Below, one piece after another: positions 11,265 through 24,188 of a stretch of DNA of 64,000 nt (its first letter is position 1; each line of letters begins with the position of its first letter). The notes under the pieces were generated by a model. It ran no database searches. It was not told the origin of the DNA and worked only from the letters and a program-made list of their open reading frames with translations. Made by a program: the position numbers and the translations under genes. The stretch is from assembly GCA_030340625.1 (NCBI GenBank), contig JAOPHQ010002285.1, positions 1 to 64,000 of the forward strand, given 5' to 3'. This DNA comes from Merluccius polli. Its lineage: Eukaryota; Chordata; Actinopteri; Gadiformes; Merlucciidae.

Positions 11265-11903
11265 AAGTGTGTGTGAGTTTTCGTAACAAGCAGGCTCTGC
11301 ATGCCCTGCTTTTCTCACTCTGCTAGATGGACACACGCAATTTAGTTTAAAAAAAGAGAGGAGGAAATTAGCAGTGGTTGGCCCCGGAATGGCTTAAACT
11401 GCCCCCATTTTAGATTCTGGAAAAGGAAATTGGTTGTGACTCTAAACATGGGAGCAGAGCCAAACCTCATGGCTGTGTGTTGCCTTGTTTTCTGGTGATG
11501 TACTGATTGTACAGACAGTGTATAGACTGTGGGAGCTTCAAAACCTCCAATCTCATTCACACTAACAAATACAATGGAAGGGGGAAAAAAGTGAAACTCT
11601 CGCTCTCACTTTAATGCTGAGGTTGTAGCTGGGGCTTAACAAGTCTTTCGACGCTTTAGGTGAACTAGGCGAAAAACCACAGACCCTACACCACACGACT
11701 ACAAGACCCAGCCTGTGCCGGGCTGTGAGACCTCATTAGCAGATCAGTGCGCTGCTGCCGGTTCCACTTCTAACCATGAGTGTTTCGCAAAAGTGGTGGG
11801 AGGCGTAACAAGCTGGTTTTGAGATCATCTCTGAGTAACCAACACTTCCACACCTTCCACACCATTTTCACCATAGCGTGACCTTTCACAATACCTATGT
11901 TGT

Positions 11904-12023
11904 GTAGTAGTAGTAGTGGTAGTGGTAGTAGCATTAGTAGTAGTAGTTCTTATACTACTAGTAGTAGTAGTAGTAGCAGTAGTAGTAACAATAGCAGTAG
12001 TAGTAGCAGTGTAGTAGTAGTGG
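11904..12023. repeat. Imperfect (TAG)n trinucleotide repeat
   Basis: TAG/AGT triplets run for about 120 bp, interrupted by CAG, TGG and short unique bits. The poly-serine frame it creates on the plus strand is an artefact of the repeat. Confidence 0.9.
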
Positions 12024-13163
12024 CAGTAGTGCCAGCAACAAAAACAATGATAACAAAGTCATCATGTCATCACAAATTCAGAAAGAAGAAGTAAAACCTC
12101 ACTTCAGGTTGGGTGCCTAGTTACAGCTTAAGCTACAGCTATATAGGAAACTGTAAGTTTCCTATCTAGCATTAAAAAAACACACACACACACACACACA
12201 AATACAAGCCTGAGAGCAGACGAAGAACACATAGAAGAAACCGGTTACATGATGTGTGTTGAGTGTTGCGTAACAGTGCAAGGCCAGGGAGTTCAGACGG
12301 CACTTGTACGTAAAATTCTTCCCAGAACTCAACCGTTGACTCTTTTGCCGGAGTAAAAAAAAATATAAAATACAAATGTCTGGACTTGTCATTGTACAAT
12401 AAAAATAAAAAAAGCCACTTGATAAGGAAACCAAAGTGGCTTTCCTCGGATACCATCTGAGGAAAGACGACACAAGTGCAGTGGTGTGTGCGTCTTTTCA
12501 CCACGGATCACAAGTAATGACAACCTTCCCGTCCGGTGGAAAGACACAATCACAGTCCTAACGGGCAGTGCCTTGCATCATATCAGTGAGTCAAGTCTAA
12601 AACCTGGTCCGCTCTGCTAAACATGAGCACATGACTTACATCTGACCTCTTAGCGCTAAATGGGACACAACATGTGTGTTAGCAAAACACAACTTAAACC
12701 CTGAGCGACATGCAGGCAGCAGGCTAATCATTTCCATCCAGCGCAAGTAAAAGAAAAACAAACAAACTGAAATGTATAATTGAATCGATCTACAAACATA
12801 AAAACCTGTTTTCATAAACAACTGTCTGTTTCTCCAACTATTCTGGGACATATAACCAATATTTTGATGGCCCTCTCAACACACACACGACACATGTTAT
12901 CTGAATTACAAAAAGAAGTTGGAAACAGGAACCCGAGTTGGTAAACAGATGGTTTTATGTGCAGAACGCATCACCATAGCAGCGTCTCCACATTCTTGCA
13001 CTGAGGGGCAAGGTCTTTCCTTCCTTGAAATCTTGGTGAGTGATGTGCACATGCGAGCACAACTTGTGACTTCATAAAGCTGTGATCCAAATGAAACACG
13101 CAGTCTAGCGTGTGCCGGTGAAACCCTTTGGATTTGCATGTTGTTGTACTGGACGGTATAGAT

Positions 13164-13629
13164 CAGGCGTCTCCAACTTTTTTCCTCTGAGAGCTACTTT
13201 TACAAAATAAAAATGGCAGAGAACTACTCATGTTTTGTAACATTTATTCTCATCGCTCATTTTGAACAAACAAGCTCAATAAGCTTTCTTTTCCTGAACA
13301 TTTACAATATGTTACTGTTCACATCTCACATTCTGTATTAAAACATCACAAAATTATGAATATTATTATCATTGTTATTGTTATTACTACAAATACAGAT
13401 ATTGCTACTTATTCACTTATCATTGTTATATATGTCCACTCTCACTCATCTCACGTCACCACTGACTCATCAAGTTTGACAGCAGCGCAACTTCTTGATT
13501 GACAGCTAATTGGCTAATAATCATTTTGTGTTGGAAGGGGGCGGGACAATTGTGAATTTTGATTGGAATTTACTTGGAAAGGGGCAGCGAGCTACTGGTA
13601 GCTCGCGAGCTACGCGTTGGAGACCCCTG
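13164..13629. mobile_element. hAT-type MITE with intact target duplication
   Basis: The left end CAGGCGTCTCCAAC and right end GTTGGAGACCCCTG are inverted repeats with one mismatch. The 8 bp GTATAGAT occurs immediately before (13156-13163) and after (13630-13637). CAGG-type ends and 8 bp duplications are the hallmarks of the hAT superfamily. The 466 bp interior is non-coding, so it depends on a transposase in trans. Confidence 0.92.
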
Positions 13630-14129
13630 GTATAGATCCTGATATTGCTCACTGACTGGCTAACAACAATTGTTAATATCATTGGACTGTGGTAGAATTA
13701 AAGTGATCACAGCATGGAAAGATATGCACGTTATTTTGCTATCATACTTTGAGAGGGAAGAGTTGGGAGTGGAGGGCCACTCCCAGGTGGCCTATTCATA
13801 GATGCCTCAAACAGGGTGAAGTTGCAGCGATGCTTCTTGTGTGTCATTTGTGTCAAATGCCCTAAATGTAACTGTTTTTTTGTGGAAAACTCATGATAAA
13901 CATCAGTTGTTTTTGTAGTTTAATAGCGCTTAAAGCCACATGCAATGACAACCTTAACACAAGTCGCAATTCCCAATCATTACAATGGATGTGTTGTAGT
14001 GGCTCACACTCGAGATAAAGACACCAGTGTGTGTTTGGTCTATTCAATTCTACGACTGTCCTCAAAAGAACCTGTGCAAACGGCCCAGTGAGAAGGGCTC
14101 ATAATAAACCGTGGTGAACAGCGACTTAC

Positions 14130-14678
14130 TTCTTTGACAGTGCTTCTGTGTCCAGCAGCGCTCGCTGAAGTGCCCGTTGATGGTGGTCGCCTGGCAGGTG
14201 GTCTTCCCCTTGGCCGCCCCGGGGCACACATCCCCACACTCGCGGTCGTTCTTGTTGGCCACGATGTAGTTGTCCTCCACCGTATCCAGGATCTTGGACC
14301 AGTCCAGCGTGGACAGGTAGCAGAGGTCCGGGTTCTTCTCGATGCGCACGGCGCCCCGCGTGATGTTCATGAGGCTGTGCAGGCCGATCTCCTTCAGCTG
14401 TAGCATCTCGAACAGCACCAGCGCGTAGTTGAAGAACAGGTTGTTGCCCCGGATCACCGTCAGGTTGGGGAAGAGGTCGGTGAGGCTCTCCATGCCGTAG
14501 ACGCGGAACAGCAGCAGATAGTCGGTCACCACCCGCAGCTTGGGGAAGCTGAGGCCCCGGAAATCCTCGGGCTTGGTCTTGAACATGAGCAGGATCTTCA
14601 GGTGGCCCTCGATGACTGTGCAGTTCTCCAGCAAGTGCAGGTTGGTCACGTTGTTCCTGATGTCCTTGCTTGGACAAA
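14130..14678 (-). CDS. insr: insr exon 2: receptor L1 domain
   Basis: This 549 nt exon has acceptor CTTCCCCAG and donor GTAAGT, close to the 552 nt of human INSR exon 2. It starts ICPSKDIRNN once joined to exon 1 and ends CWTQKHCQR. It covers the right-handed leucine-rich L1 domain that forms part of the primary insulin site. Possible N-glycosylation sites NVT, NCT, NLT and NIT are visible. If the donor were not used, the frame would stop after about 20 further codons. Confidence 0.95.
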
Positions 14679-17232
14679 CTGGGGAAGAAAGGACGGAGGA
14701 CAGAGACAGAGAGAGAGACAGAGAGAGAGAGAGAAAACAAACAGGGTTTTTATTAACCGGACTGCGTTCTTCACGGCATTAAATATAGAGCTGGTAAATC
14801 AAAAATAACAGCATTAAGCTACTGTAATTACAGGTTAGGCTTTTACAGGCATTTGCTAAGATTTTCTGGGTGTACACTGGAATGTAAACATAATGCACAG
14901 TAGTAGCCTTCATTTCAAGTATGTATCTCTGCAGACCGGAGCCCCGCAAGTAGGAGGGACTAACATCACTCTTGCAAGTGGGAGGGAACCGCAAGTGGGA
15001 GGGGCTTTGGTAGTTAACTAGGTGTTTCTCTGAAATACCCTGTACGGTAGGATACATTTCATTTATTAGATTACAAATAATACAAGTCGCCATTGTAGTT
15101 ATATTTTATTCATCCATCATTTTTACAATTTGAATACTCTTACAATATTCTTTGTTCTTCCTTTCTATCCTTATTGTCTGTACAACTACTGTTCAGCTCT
15201 TTATCTTTTCTTTTTCTCTCTTCAGCTCTATCCATTATAGACCTATATTTATCACTTCGTAAGTCTTCTAATAAACCCCTGTTTTTTTATATGTATTGCC
15301 ATATTTTTAAATGTATTGCCATTTTCCAATATTATTAGTACATGAGGTTTCACAAAACAAAATGAAAATCATATTCACTACAAGTTTATTTCCCACACAG
15401 GGTACCCCGACACATGCATTTGATTGGGAGATTTTGAACATAAAACACAGGAGTCTAAACAAAGGTCCATGTCTTCTCGCTACTGATAAATCTTCAAGCG
15501 GTCCTTGTCTTCATCACCCTCCCGCTCCTTCAGGGCCACCTGCCTCTCCTCCTCGTCCAGCCCCGCCAACGTTGGCTCTGTGACTTTGCCGCTGAACCAA
15601 TCGCTGTTGCTGCGGATCCAGAGCACAGCCGAGTGGAGGTCTCTAATTATGCTGGGCTCCTGCTTAGACAAAAAGGAAAACACCTGAGTAACATTGAAGT
15701 GACAGACAACCTTGGCCACCATTGAAGATTCTTGGGAGTTGTGGAAAAGGGAAGAACATCTAAAAACAATCTCTGGCCATGTTCTCAAAGTATGCTGGGA
15801 TAATATTCATTTTCAAATTCTACAGAATGTCATACAATAGTATCTAAGCCTGACAATTAAATGTGATGAAGGCACATTCTGTACATATACATACATATTA
15901 CATACAATAAGTACATCTAAACAAATAATGTGGGCTTATATTAGTAGAACATTAGATAACTGTATCCGAGAAGCACTTTGAACATAAAATTATATTTTTT
16001 GCATAAATTGCCATGTTAAAAACCGTTTAAGACCAACCCCATGATAAAGTTGTTTGTCAGTCTTTGATAGATTCTAACCTTAATGAATTAAACTACACAG
16101 ATAAAAGGCATTCCCAACGTTACCCAAAACCTTTTACTAATGTTGAATTTATTTATTTTCCACATACAAGTAAAAAGTGTGACAACCAACCATGGTCTCA
16201 CGCTAGCTAATCACAAAAATGGATACCCACTTCATCAATTACCACAGCACTGTAATATGACCACTGACCAGTCTTGGATTCATTTAGCTAGCTAAACTGC
16301 ATTCCCATTGAGTGTTACATGCATTGTTTTCGCAAGCTCACTATGGCTACTAGGCTAACCTGCCAGCTCTCTGCCATGTTGGACAAGTAAATCTGCGACA
16401 AGAGTTATTTACATTATATTAAATTTGTGTATTCATATCGTATCATAGCATAACACATAATTTCACATTGTCACACATTTCAATTACCTTTAGTTTGGTT
16501 CTTCCTCGTCTTCTGGTCACGTTTATTTGGTTTTCTTGAATGCCTCCGGTTAACCAATCAAATGTGGGAACAAACAAACCGCTCCCACTAGCGGCTGTAA
16601 GCCCCTCCCACTTGCAGGTATCCACCCACTTGTGGCTAGCTCCGGTCTGCAGAGATATGCTACGCCTTCATTTAACTTGGAAAATGCCACGTTATAAACC
16701 CAAAGGCTGAGTTGGTGAAAGGTCAAGAATTACATATTAAAATTTAGAGCTTGCCATTGGTCAGCCTATGTCAATGCCCCAGTATTAATATGGGTTCAAG
16801 CTCTTTCTGATTGTTTAAATGTCTCTTTTCAGTTCCATATTGATTCCTGCAGCTCAGTGCAACCACTGTGCAGGATATCAGCTCTTTAACCATTCACTGG
16901 GCACTCTTGAAAGAACCTTAGGGTGGTCTTCAAAAGAAAGAACCTTGAGGACGTAATGAGAGGGATACTTCATGAAAAATGTGTGGTTACGTCGCCAGGC
17001 TTGATGACAACCAGGCCTCTTCACAGACACTTTGTTTGGCAACCACAATTCTGGCGAACAGCCATAGTCGTATTATGGAGAACTGTCATCAATCTACCGT
17101 TGTGCTCATCCTCTGCCTCTCATTAGGTCTGCGGAGCTGCTACCCTAATTTAAGGCAATTTATTTAAGAAAGCATTAGCTAATGTGTTAAAAATATACCC
17201 AACTACCATCCTATTTACAAGTCAACAGTAGG

Positions 17233-17271
<39 letters not shown>

Positions 17272-20200
17272 ATCTATCTATATATCTACATCTATGTATA
17301 CCTACTATTTTTTTAATACCTTTTAAAAATAGTAAATAACTCCCAATGCAAGACATTTTTAAGTAGATGCCGTTGGGGAATATAACATGGAAAAAGGTGT
17401 TTTTCTTTTTGGCTGCAGAGCTTGGGAACTTTCTAGGCCAATCTAACAGTTCAAAGGTCATAGGCGAGGCTGGAGGAATGCTGCCGCAGTGAGCTACCCC
17501 TGAGCGTTACATATGGAATCAAGTGGACGACCGTGTGGGAAAAGGTTAAGCATAGAAATCCAAATGGTGGCATCTCGTTTACAACTCGTGCGGCACAAGA
17601 CAGTACGAGAGACACCCAGCAGACCCAGAGAGTTTCATCCAGAGGGTTCGGGTTTAGGATAACAAACTTTTCACCCGGTGACCTTTATAGCCCGAATGTT
17701 AACAGCACATTAAAATGGTCCGAGCTTAGTCCTGAAATGGTTTTCGGCTGGGACAATGTGGTTTTAAATTGCTATTAAAAAGGATAATCTGCTCATTTTG
17801 AGTAGTTCATTTAAAATGTGTTTTTACAATCCAATCCTCAGCCTCGGTTGTGGTCTGAAGTGTTGCCACATCATAAGCATGAACCGTGTCCCGCAAGCTG
17901 GTCATTTCAACCAATGAGAATGTAGCTCTACAAAGGAAAAGAGAGAGTTGCAGTTATAGCCTACAGGAGTCGGGAGCCGTTTCTTCAGAAACGGCCCAAC
18001 CTTAGAGGAAACTCATTCACCTCCCTCTATGAAGATTAACTCTTTACTGCTTCTCAAACATAGGGCTTATTAAAAAATAAAACAGGACAGCGGATGTGTG
18101 ACTCGCGTTGGGTGGGACGGACACCTGGGAAGTGAGAGTAAGATGACCTGACCGGGACAGGGAACTGAGTGACCCCGGAGGACATGGCGGGGGTGCTGTG
18201 TCCCGGCTTTAATCAGTGTTTCTAAAATGGACAGTTTCAGGCCTCGATTCTGATTGGCTCGAAGCCGTTGTAAAATACTATTTTTTAGTACTAATGTGTC
18301 TGTATGCTAAAGCCTGTATGCTGGCCTGTGTTGCTTGCAGGGCTGGATCGAATCCATCATTTCAAGCTTCGGATAATCATTAGGTTTTCCAAATTAATAT
18401 TTGAATATTCAGAGAAAAAAAAGAAAGGAAAAAAAGAGTAAATTCATAGTGCGTATCTTTCCCTGCCTGAATCAGAGCCGGCAGAGACCACTGCTGCAGA
18501 ATCATGTTTTTAATCAACCGACCATTTTTCATTTCTTCAGTGTTATTTTAATAACGCAAACAGCAAAACTACAATATCACGCGGGATTTTTGCGTGGACG
18601 TCAGTGGCTTTCGGATCCACTCATCGGTCTGAGTCGGTTACGGCAGAGCTTCAATAGCCTAAAAGATTCAGAAGACACACAGCTTCCATAGTATGAGAAT
18701 AAGCCTTCTTCCAATCATCACAAAGCAAATAGGTGATGTGAACATTGTGCAAAGTTTTGATGAAATTGCACGGCAGGACTAGCGCTACCTCCTGAAGAGA
18801 AATCACACAGGCGCTATTGTGGGTGAGGGATCGCCATAAAATGAAAAATGTCTTGAGGAACTATATTGCTTGGCGGAAGAATGATTTGTTTTCAATAAAT
18901 TATCCCATACCATATTGCTGTGTGTTTATTTTGGGAAATCTTACTCGGTAGCCTATAGTAACCGTTTCAGCAACCGTTTTACTAATATATTAGGCCTTTG
19001 CGTCGTCACCAACAACGCCCCCTAGCTGTTCCAAAATCATTGTAAACCGCGGCCTCTCGTGGCTTATTGCTTAAGTATACACCTCAGGCCCAGGATAGTA
19101 TTTTTAGCACTGCATTCCCCAAAGAGAATCTAATACACTCGGTCCATACAGACAGTGGCTGCATTGCAATAATGGAACGCCATCGGGCACGGTGTGCGTG
19201 TTCAAAACAGCGGGAAAGAAAGGACTTAGCCAAGCTGACAGCTTAGTCCGCGTCTGGTGCTAGCGACGCTTGGTTCACAATCCACGATACGAAAAGACGT
19301 AAACAATTAGCCGATGAATAAATGAATATTTTTAAACTCTCCAAAACATGTTCCGCTCCGTATTGTGCATCCTCATTCATAACAACACCATTTAATACGA
19401 AAACAAGCTACGGCGGAAATCTAATCACTTCCTCCAGAGTAGAAAGAAGTATTGGGCCACCACAAGCAATGGGGTTACCATGGTGACTTGGATGACCCAT
19501 GCTCTTCATTAACTTTCAGTACATAGCCTGCTTACGAGCCAGCCCAGACTAAAAACACAGACGCTACGTTTGAGAGCACCAATCATGACCAGAGCAGATT
19601 TTCAGTGGCCAACACCCATCTGTCTGACAAGGATGTAATATAAAAGCCAATTAAAAACATCGCCGGTATGATTAAGGTTCTCCATCTCACCAATCCCCCC
19701 CCCCCCCCCCCCCCCCGAGCAAGGTAAACAAGGTTGTTATTGGCGTTTTGTAGCGACCTCTTCTTATGGATTAAATAAAAGGGGAGAGATCATTACCATC
19801 CGAGAGACAGCGAGAGACAGAGAGAGAGGGATCCAAATCAAAAGGTTAACGGTTAGTCACAAGATGTTCCTAAATTTAACTCAGCAGGTGCTGAAACAAA
19901 CTTCCTCTGTAGAGGTTTTAAAACCAATTCAATGTCTGCTTACAACTGCCTACACTTGTGGGTCGCAGTACAAGTGTACCGTATTATGCATGACAAGCCT
20001 TAAAAGAATTGTGAAATGTACACAGTCCAGTCGCAAATATTTCTCTTTAATAATTGCTAGTGGGTCAAGGTGCAAGCACGTGATCTTTTCTCAGGGGGTT
20101 TGTAGGCATGGGGAAGTTAAATAAAAGACTGACTTTTTAAATGCCACTTGGCATTGAATTCCATCAGCAGGGAGCTGTTGCAGGTGAGTCTTTTCCAAGC

Positions 20201-20987
20201 GGCAAAAAATAGTTGCAGACTTTAGTTGTAGGTGTATTTCAATCTTGCGGTAACATGACCACATATACAGATGCACACCATTGTGTTCTGAATTTTTTTT
20301 TTTTTTATATTCGTCTCAAGGTTACCGCTGTGCCGCCCGCGCAGAAACTAAACTACAGAAAGCAGCCGTTTGTCAGGCGGGCGATGGCAGCGGCCCGGGC
20401 TTATACGCCGACCGGTTGCCCAACAATCAATGTGCACCACCACTGGGCCTCCTCCAACGGAGAGAAAGAGAGCGGAGGCCTCGGTGGGTGTGCAGAAAGA
20501 ACACAAACACCGAGCCGTTGCGACACTTCTCTTTTACAAGGTTTCGCTGCTCTTGTTGATTTTTCCAGCCTGCGCTGTGCCTGACTGTGATCTGCAGAAC
20601 GTCGAGGTCACAGACGAACACGCTCACCGTTGCCTAAGCCTTGCATGACGTACCGTGCATCAGGAAGCGTTCTGCGGTCTTGCCCTAATGACAAATAAAA
20701 ACACCTATAGCCTGAATGAAGCCTCACCTCTTTTGTATGCTACGTCAATGGATATTGAAATGAAGTTCACATAACATTCAGTTATCGTCATTGCCCACAG
20801 AGCACTGGTGTTCACGCCATGAGCAGGTGTTTATTTTACTGGCTATGAGACAGAGTGCAATTAAAACATGATTCACGGTGTACCTGGAGCAAACATGATT
20901 CTGTTAACAGTCTCTATCCATAATAACTGAGACGACATTTTTTATGAATCCATGAGGAAAGGCATATTGGCTTTGACAGACTGCTGG

Positions 20988-21076
<89 letters not shown>

Positions 21077-23664
21077 ATCTCTGATAAATGAAGCACGGCC
21101 TAAAGCACTTTAAATATAACTATAGGTTCAGTCGAGCATAGCAGCATATTTCAACCTGATACACAGAACAAGTGAATAAAAAGGGATTTTAACCGGATTA
21201 ACATTTCTGAATTATTGTTTTGAATGTGTGTGAATGAGAATACAAGATCTTGATATCATTTTGAACACGCAGCTTTCATGGGCATCGAAAATAAGATGAT
21301 AAATATTTATTCCCCCTCCAATCCATATATCGGGGAGTTCAGAAGTTGTTTTTTTTTGTTTAAAAAAGGGCAAAAAAGCCAGTGTTGACACTGAGGTAAT
21401 TATTACCTGTAGAAGTTTAAGAGCTCAATAACAAGGACATTTCCTTTTATCAGGGACACGGTGTCAAGGATAAACATCTGAGAAAAGAACACTACTTGCC
21501 AGACACTTGTGTTGTGTCACACTAGATGTGAGTTAGAGTATATTGAGGAGGGGGTAGTGGTCGTAGTAGATTACTGCACGCATATGATTTTTTTTTTTAC
21601 AAGTCAACATGGCAAGCAGGATTTATGCCATTGTCGACGAGGCACACCATTTTGCATTCATGACTCTTTTGTGTACATGCCAAACAAACTGGTTATGTTG
21701 AAGTGCGTGCATTTACCGACATGTCACTTGTGGATTTTACCTGGAGCCACAAGGAAGCCTGCATGTTCACCTTGTGGGCTTGCTGTGGCCCTACTACATG
21801 ACCTCCTCGGATGAGGAAACAAACAAAACAAAAGACAACAGGTTGGCAGTATAGCATGACCGCAACTCTAACACCTGGGTCAAAGGGCTGTCTGTTGACA
21901 TGCACCGTGGCCACAGAGAATGATAAGCGAGATACCGGTCAGACGACCTGGAGTGGACACCAGAGATCAGGCACATGAACGAAGGTGAACCAAGCTGGCA
22001 GGGGTAGGGTGGCTGGGGGTGATGTTGTAGAGAGGGGTTGGGGCTGTGGCAGCACCAGTGTGTGTGTGTGTTTAAGTGCACACTGGAGCTGGCCAACATT
22101 GATCTCGAGTTGGGATTTTTTCTGCCCATCATATTGTTTAGGGAAGATCAATGTGCATGGCGAACGCAGCTATTTGCTGCTTTGTTGCTAGAATATTCTC
22201 ATATCGAACCAAACTGGACAGCAAGGAGTAGTTGAGAGTAGTATCTAACCTTGAGATTCAGGTCAGTCTTGGTTATGAAAATCCAGCCAGGATGGGCACC
22301 CCAACCTCCTCACAATTCATCTGTGAGGTTTTAGTCTTAAGAGTAGAAGGGTGTGTGTGAGTGTGGGGGGGGGGGTATCAGCAATGCACTTACGCAACTT
22401 GTTTATGATTTATTTCCTCAGAACCACATACAGAACCGGTTCAATGACGCTGCCCATTTTCTCAACAACTGATGAATGATGAGTAATCCCACACATTTGG
22501 TAACAGTGTTGGAAAACATCCAAGTCAACCATTAGTTAATAAAGTTTGTTAAAAAAAAAACTGAGGCCAGTTTATGCATATGAAAAAGCTTTAAATCACT
22601 CTTTACAGTGGAGAGGAACATTGTTGCTAATTTGTCCAACTCAAGGATAAGTACAAATAACACACATTAAAGGGTGAAAAACCTCTTTGGGAAAAGAAAA
22701 ACCTCTAGGTGACAGCTCAACAACTACATCAACTACCGAAAAAAGGAACAATTACAAGACTTCACACGTAAACAATACTAGTCCACACACTTTGACTGAA
22801 GATGCCAACTCAATGACAGCTGTAAAAAGTGTTTGTAAGATCATAAATGCCTTTGTTGTGGTGTCCATAAATACCTTCAGTTGCGTAAAACTGCAGAACA
22901 AATCAAGAGATTCAGGTGGCAATTTCATTGCAATTTAGCAAATGGTTAGATTTAATACACAGGTCAATAATAATCCCACTCTCGTTTTAGCAAGAATTGC
23001 ATAGCAATTTCATAAGTGGCTAATGACTATACCCTAACATTATTTATAGGCCAACCTTTAATATAGGCCTATATAAAGGGATGGGAGGGACAGAAAAATA
23101 AAAACAGAGGGCATCGTTTCTTCCGACTAGGCAAAGACAACTGTGACAGGGACAGCTATAGCTATCTAGGAGGGTCTAGTCTGTTGAGAAACAGCATGAG
23201 GCACAGTTGGGGAGAAAGGACTGCTCTCTCTCTGTCTGTCTGTCTCTCTCCGGACAATAAATAACCAACAAACCCGATATGACCTTATCATGTCCGCGAC
23301 TGTGCATGTAGTCTACTTAAAACCCGACCATAACAATACCCTATATCAGCAACAGGCTTTATTTACTGTTTCCTGTTTAGATAATACGCTCCGTGATGAT
23401 CCGGGAAACAGAAAAAAAAACTGTTTCGACATACATTTCACAACATGCCCATGTGCAACACGGGACGGACTCAGGTGAAGCTGCACAGCCTCAGGTGTGC
23501 ATTGTTACATTGTCCCGCTAGTGTAATGTGGGGAGAAGGCACGCAGGACAGATAGGGACTTCATTCATTCATTCCTGCAGCTTGCTTCACATTGTGTTCT
23601 AGCAGGCCTCTTGACAGGTGAACAGTCAAAATAAATAAATAACTATATATATATATATATATAT

Positions 23665-23725
<61 letters not shown>

Positions 23726-24188
23726 TTAATTTTACATCTAACAAGGCATAATGTTACATTACAAATAATAATGCATCAATATATGCATATATGCAAAGCT
23801 TAATAACAATAAAATAAAAATATCAAGTAATTGTATTTTTAAAAAAAACCAGCCTGGGAAGACACTATTTTGTTTACAGTGTATGTGGACCCAAATGTCC
23901 AATACGGGTCAACCTTTGTCCTTCGCCAATACAGTGACATGCTACTTCTCATGGTCCTAATGCAGTGGCAACGTTATAAGGCCTGTAACCTGTCACGGGT
24001 ACGCTGTGGAAACTGTGCGATTAGGAAGTTAAAAACAGCTGCAGCAACAATAATAATAAAGAAAGTGTCCCATGCTTGTTGCATGGGTGCAAGGTGCAGC
24101 GGTACTCACTCTCCGCGGCCGTGCGGTGGTGGCTCCACAGGACGCAGACGGCGGCTACAAACACCGCCAGGAAGGTCCGCGGCGGCAT
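14130..24188 (-). CDS. insr: Insulin receptor, first two coding exons only
   Basis: The gene encodes the insulin receptor, a disulphide-linked receptor tyrosine kinase of the plasma membrane. Only exon 1 (24110-24188, signal peptide) and exon 2 (14130-14678, L1 ligand-binding domain) are present, giving 209 codons plus one base. Diagnostic stretches are ENCTVIEGHLKILLMFK, FPNLTVIRG and VEDNYIVANK; the last, with CPGAAKGKTTC, fits INSR better than IGF1R. Phases agree across the 9.4 kb intron. Cys-rich, L2, FnIII, transmembrane and kinase exons should follow at lower coordinates, but none lies in 1-14,129 before the telomere. The gene is therefore truncated by the chromosome end or by a misassembly. 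Which teleost duplicate (insra or insrb) it is cannot be told here. Confidence 0.93.
15385..15390 (-). terminator. Poly(A) signal AATAAA of the TIR-element ORF
   Basis: An exact AATAAA on the minus strand lies about 90 bases past the stop codon of the three-exon frame and well inside the element. Confidence 0.5.
15480..16625 (-). CDS. Three-exon small ORF inside the TIR element
   Basis: Three segments join in one frame: 16488-16625 (donor AAAG/GTAATT), 16360-16392 (acceptor GTCGCAG, donor CAG/GTTAGC) and 15480-15659 (acceptor TCTAAGCAG). That gives 116 residues and a TAG stop. AATAAA follows at 15390-15385. A second possible start is the ATG at 16377, giving 65 residues (MAESWQ onward). The N-terminus is basic (TRRRGRTKLK), the middle has RDLHSAVLWIRSNSDWF, and the C-terminus is highly charged. 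I do not recognise the protein. The pattern AVLWxRxNxDxFxxxVxEP faintly recalls the entry to the SMC5 hinge, but the following residues do not continue that match. It could be a captured host fragment or the element's own accessory protein. Confidence 0.5.
17230..17285. repeat. (CCTG)n tetranucleotide repeat
   Basis: About ten consecutive CCTG units pass into CTAT/ATCT units. It is intronic with respect to insr. Confidence 0.95.
20992..21071. repeat. (GT)n microsatellite, about 80 bp
   Basis: An uninterrupted GT run within insr intron 1. Confidence 0.98.
23644..23720. repeat. Compound (AT)n-(ACAT)n-(AT)n repeat
   Basis: An AT run, about six CATA units and a second AT run follow each other directly. 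Confidence 0.95.
24110..24188 (-). CDS. insr: insr exon 1: start codon and signal peptide
   Basis: The ATG at 24188 opens MPPRTFLAVFVAAVCVLWSH, a short basic start and a hydrophobic core ending near TAAE, typical of a cleaved signal peptide. The donor AGA/GTGAGT leaves phase 1, which joins exon 2 as Ile-Cys-Pro. An upstream in-frame ATG at 24227 would add 13 residues, largely encoded by a (TG)n repeat, and would place the signal core internally, so I prefer the inner start. A (TG)n tract of about nine units lies only a few bases before the ATG. Confidence 0.85.

Larger units (their letters stand above)
14916..16664. mobile_element. 1.75 kb TIR element with internal spliced gene
   Basis: Both ends share TATCTCTGCAGACCGGAGC in inverted orientation (about 14924-14942 and 16639-16657). 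The 9 bp CCTTCATTT flanks it on both sides (14907-14915 and 16665-16673), a duplication size seen for Mutator-like elements. Subterminal GCAAGTGGGAGGG motifs occur about three times at the left and again inverted at the right. It sits in insr intron 1 and contains the three-exon frame described next. The superfamily is not established. Confidence 0.75.
16674..24109. other. insr intron 1, remaining part
   Basis: No further exon is recognised. The stretch holds a (CCTG)n tract at 17230-17285, a C-homopolymer at 19687-19716, a 80 bp (GT)n tract at 20992-21071 and AT-rich dinucleotide repeats at 23644-23720. Confidence 0.6.

Noticed and set aside
11897..12094. Poly-serine open frame
   Set aside because: It is the translation of the imperfect TAG/AGT triplet repeat, with no splice or homology support.
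14126..14740. Long alternative-frame open frame over insr exon 2
   Set aside because: It is a shadow of the GC-rich exon; the other frame matches the receptor L1 domain and has correct splice phases.
15480..15659. Identification of the TIR-element ORF as an SMC5 gene
   Set aside because: Only about twenty positions resemble the hinge entry; the remaining sequence does not follow SMC5, so I leave it unnamed.
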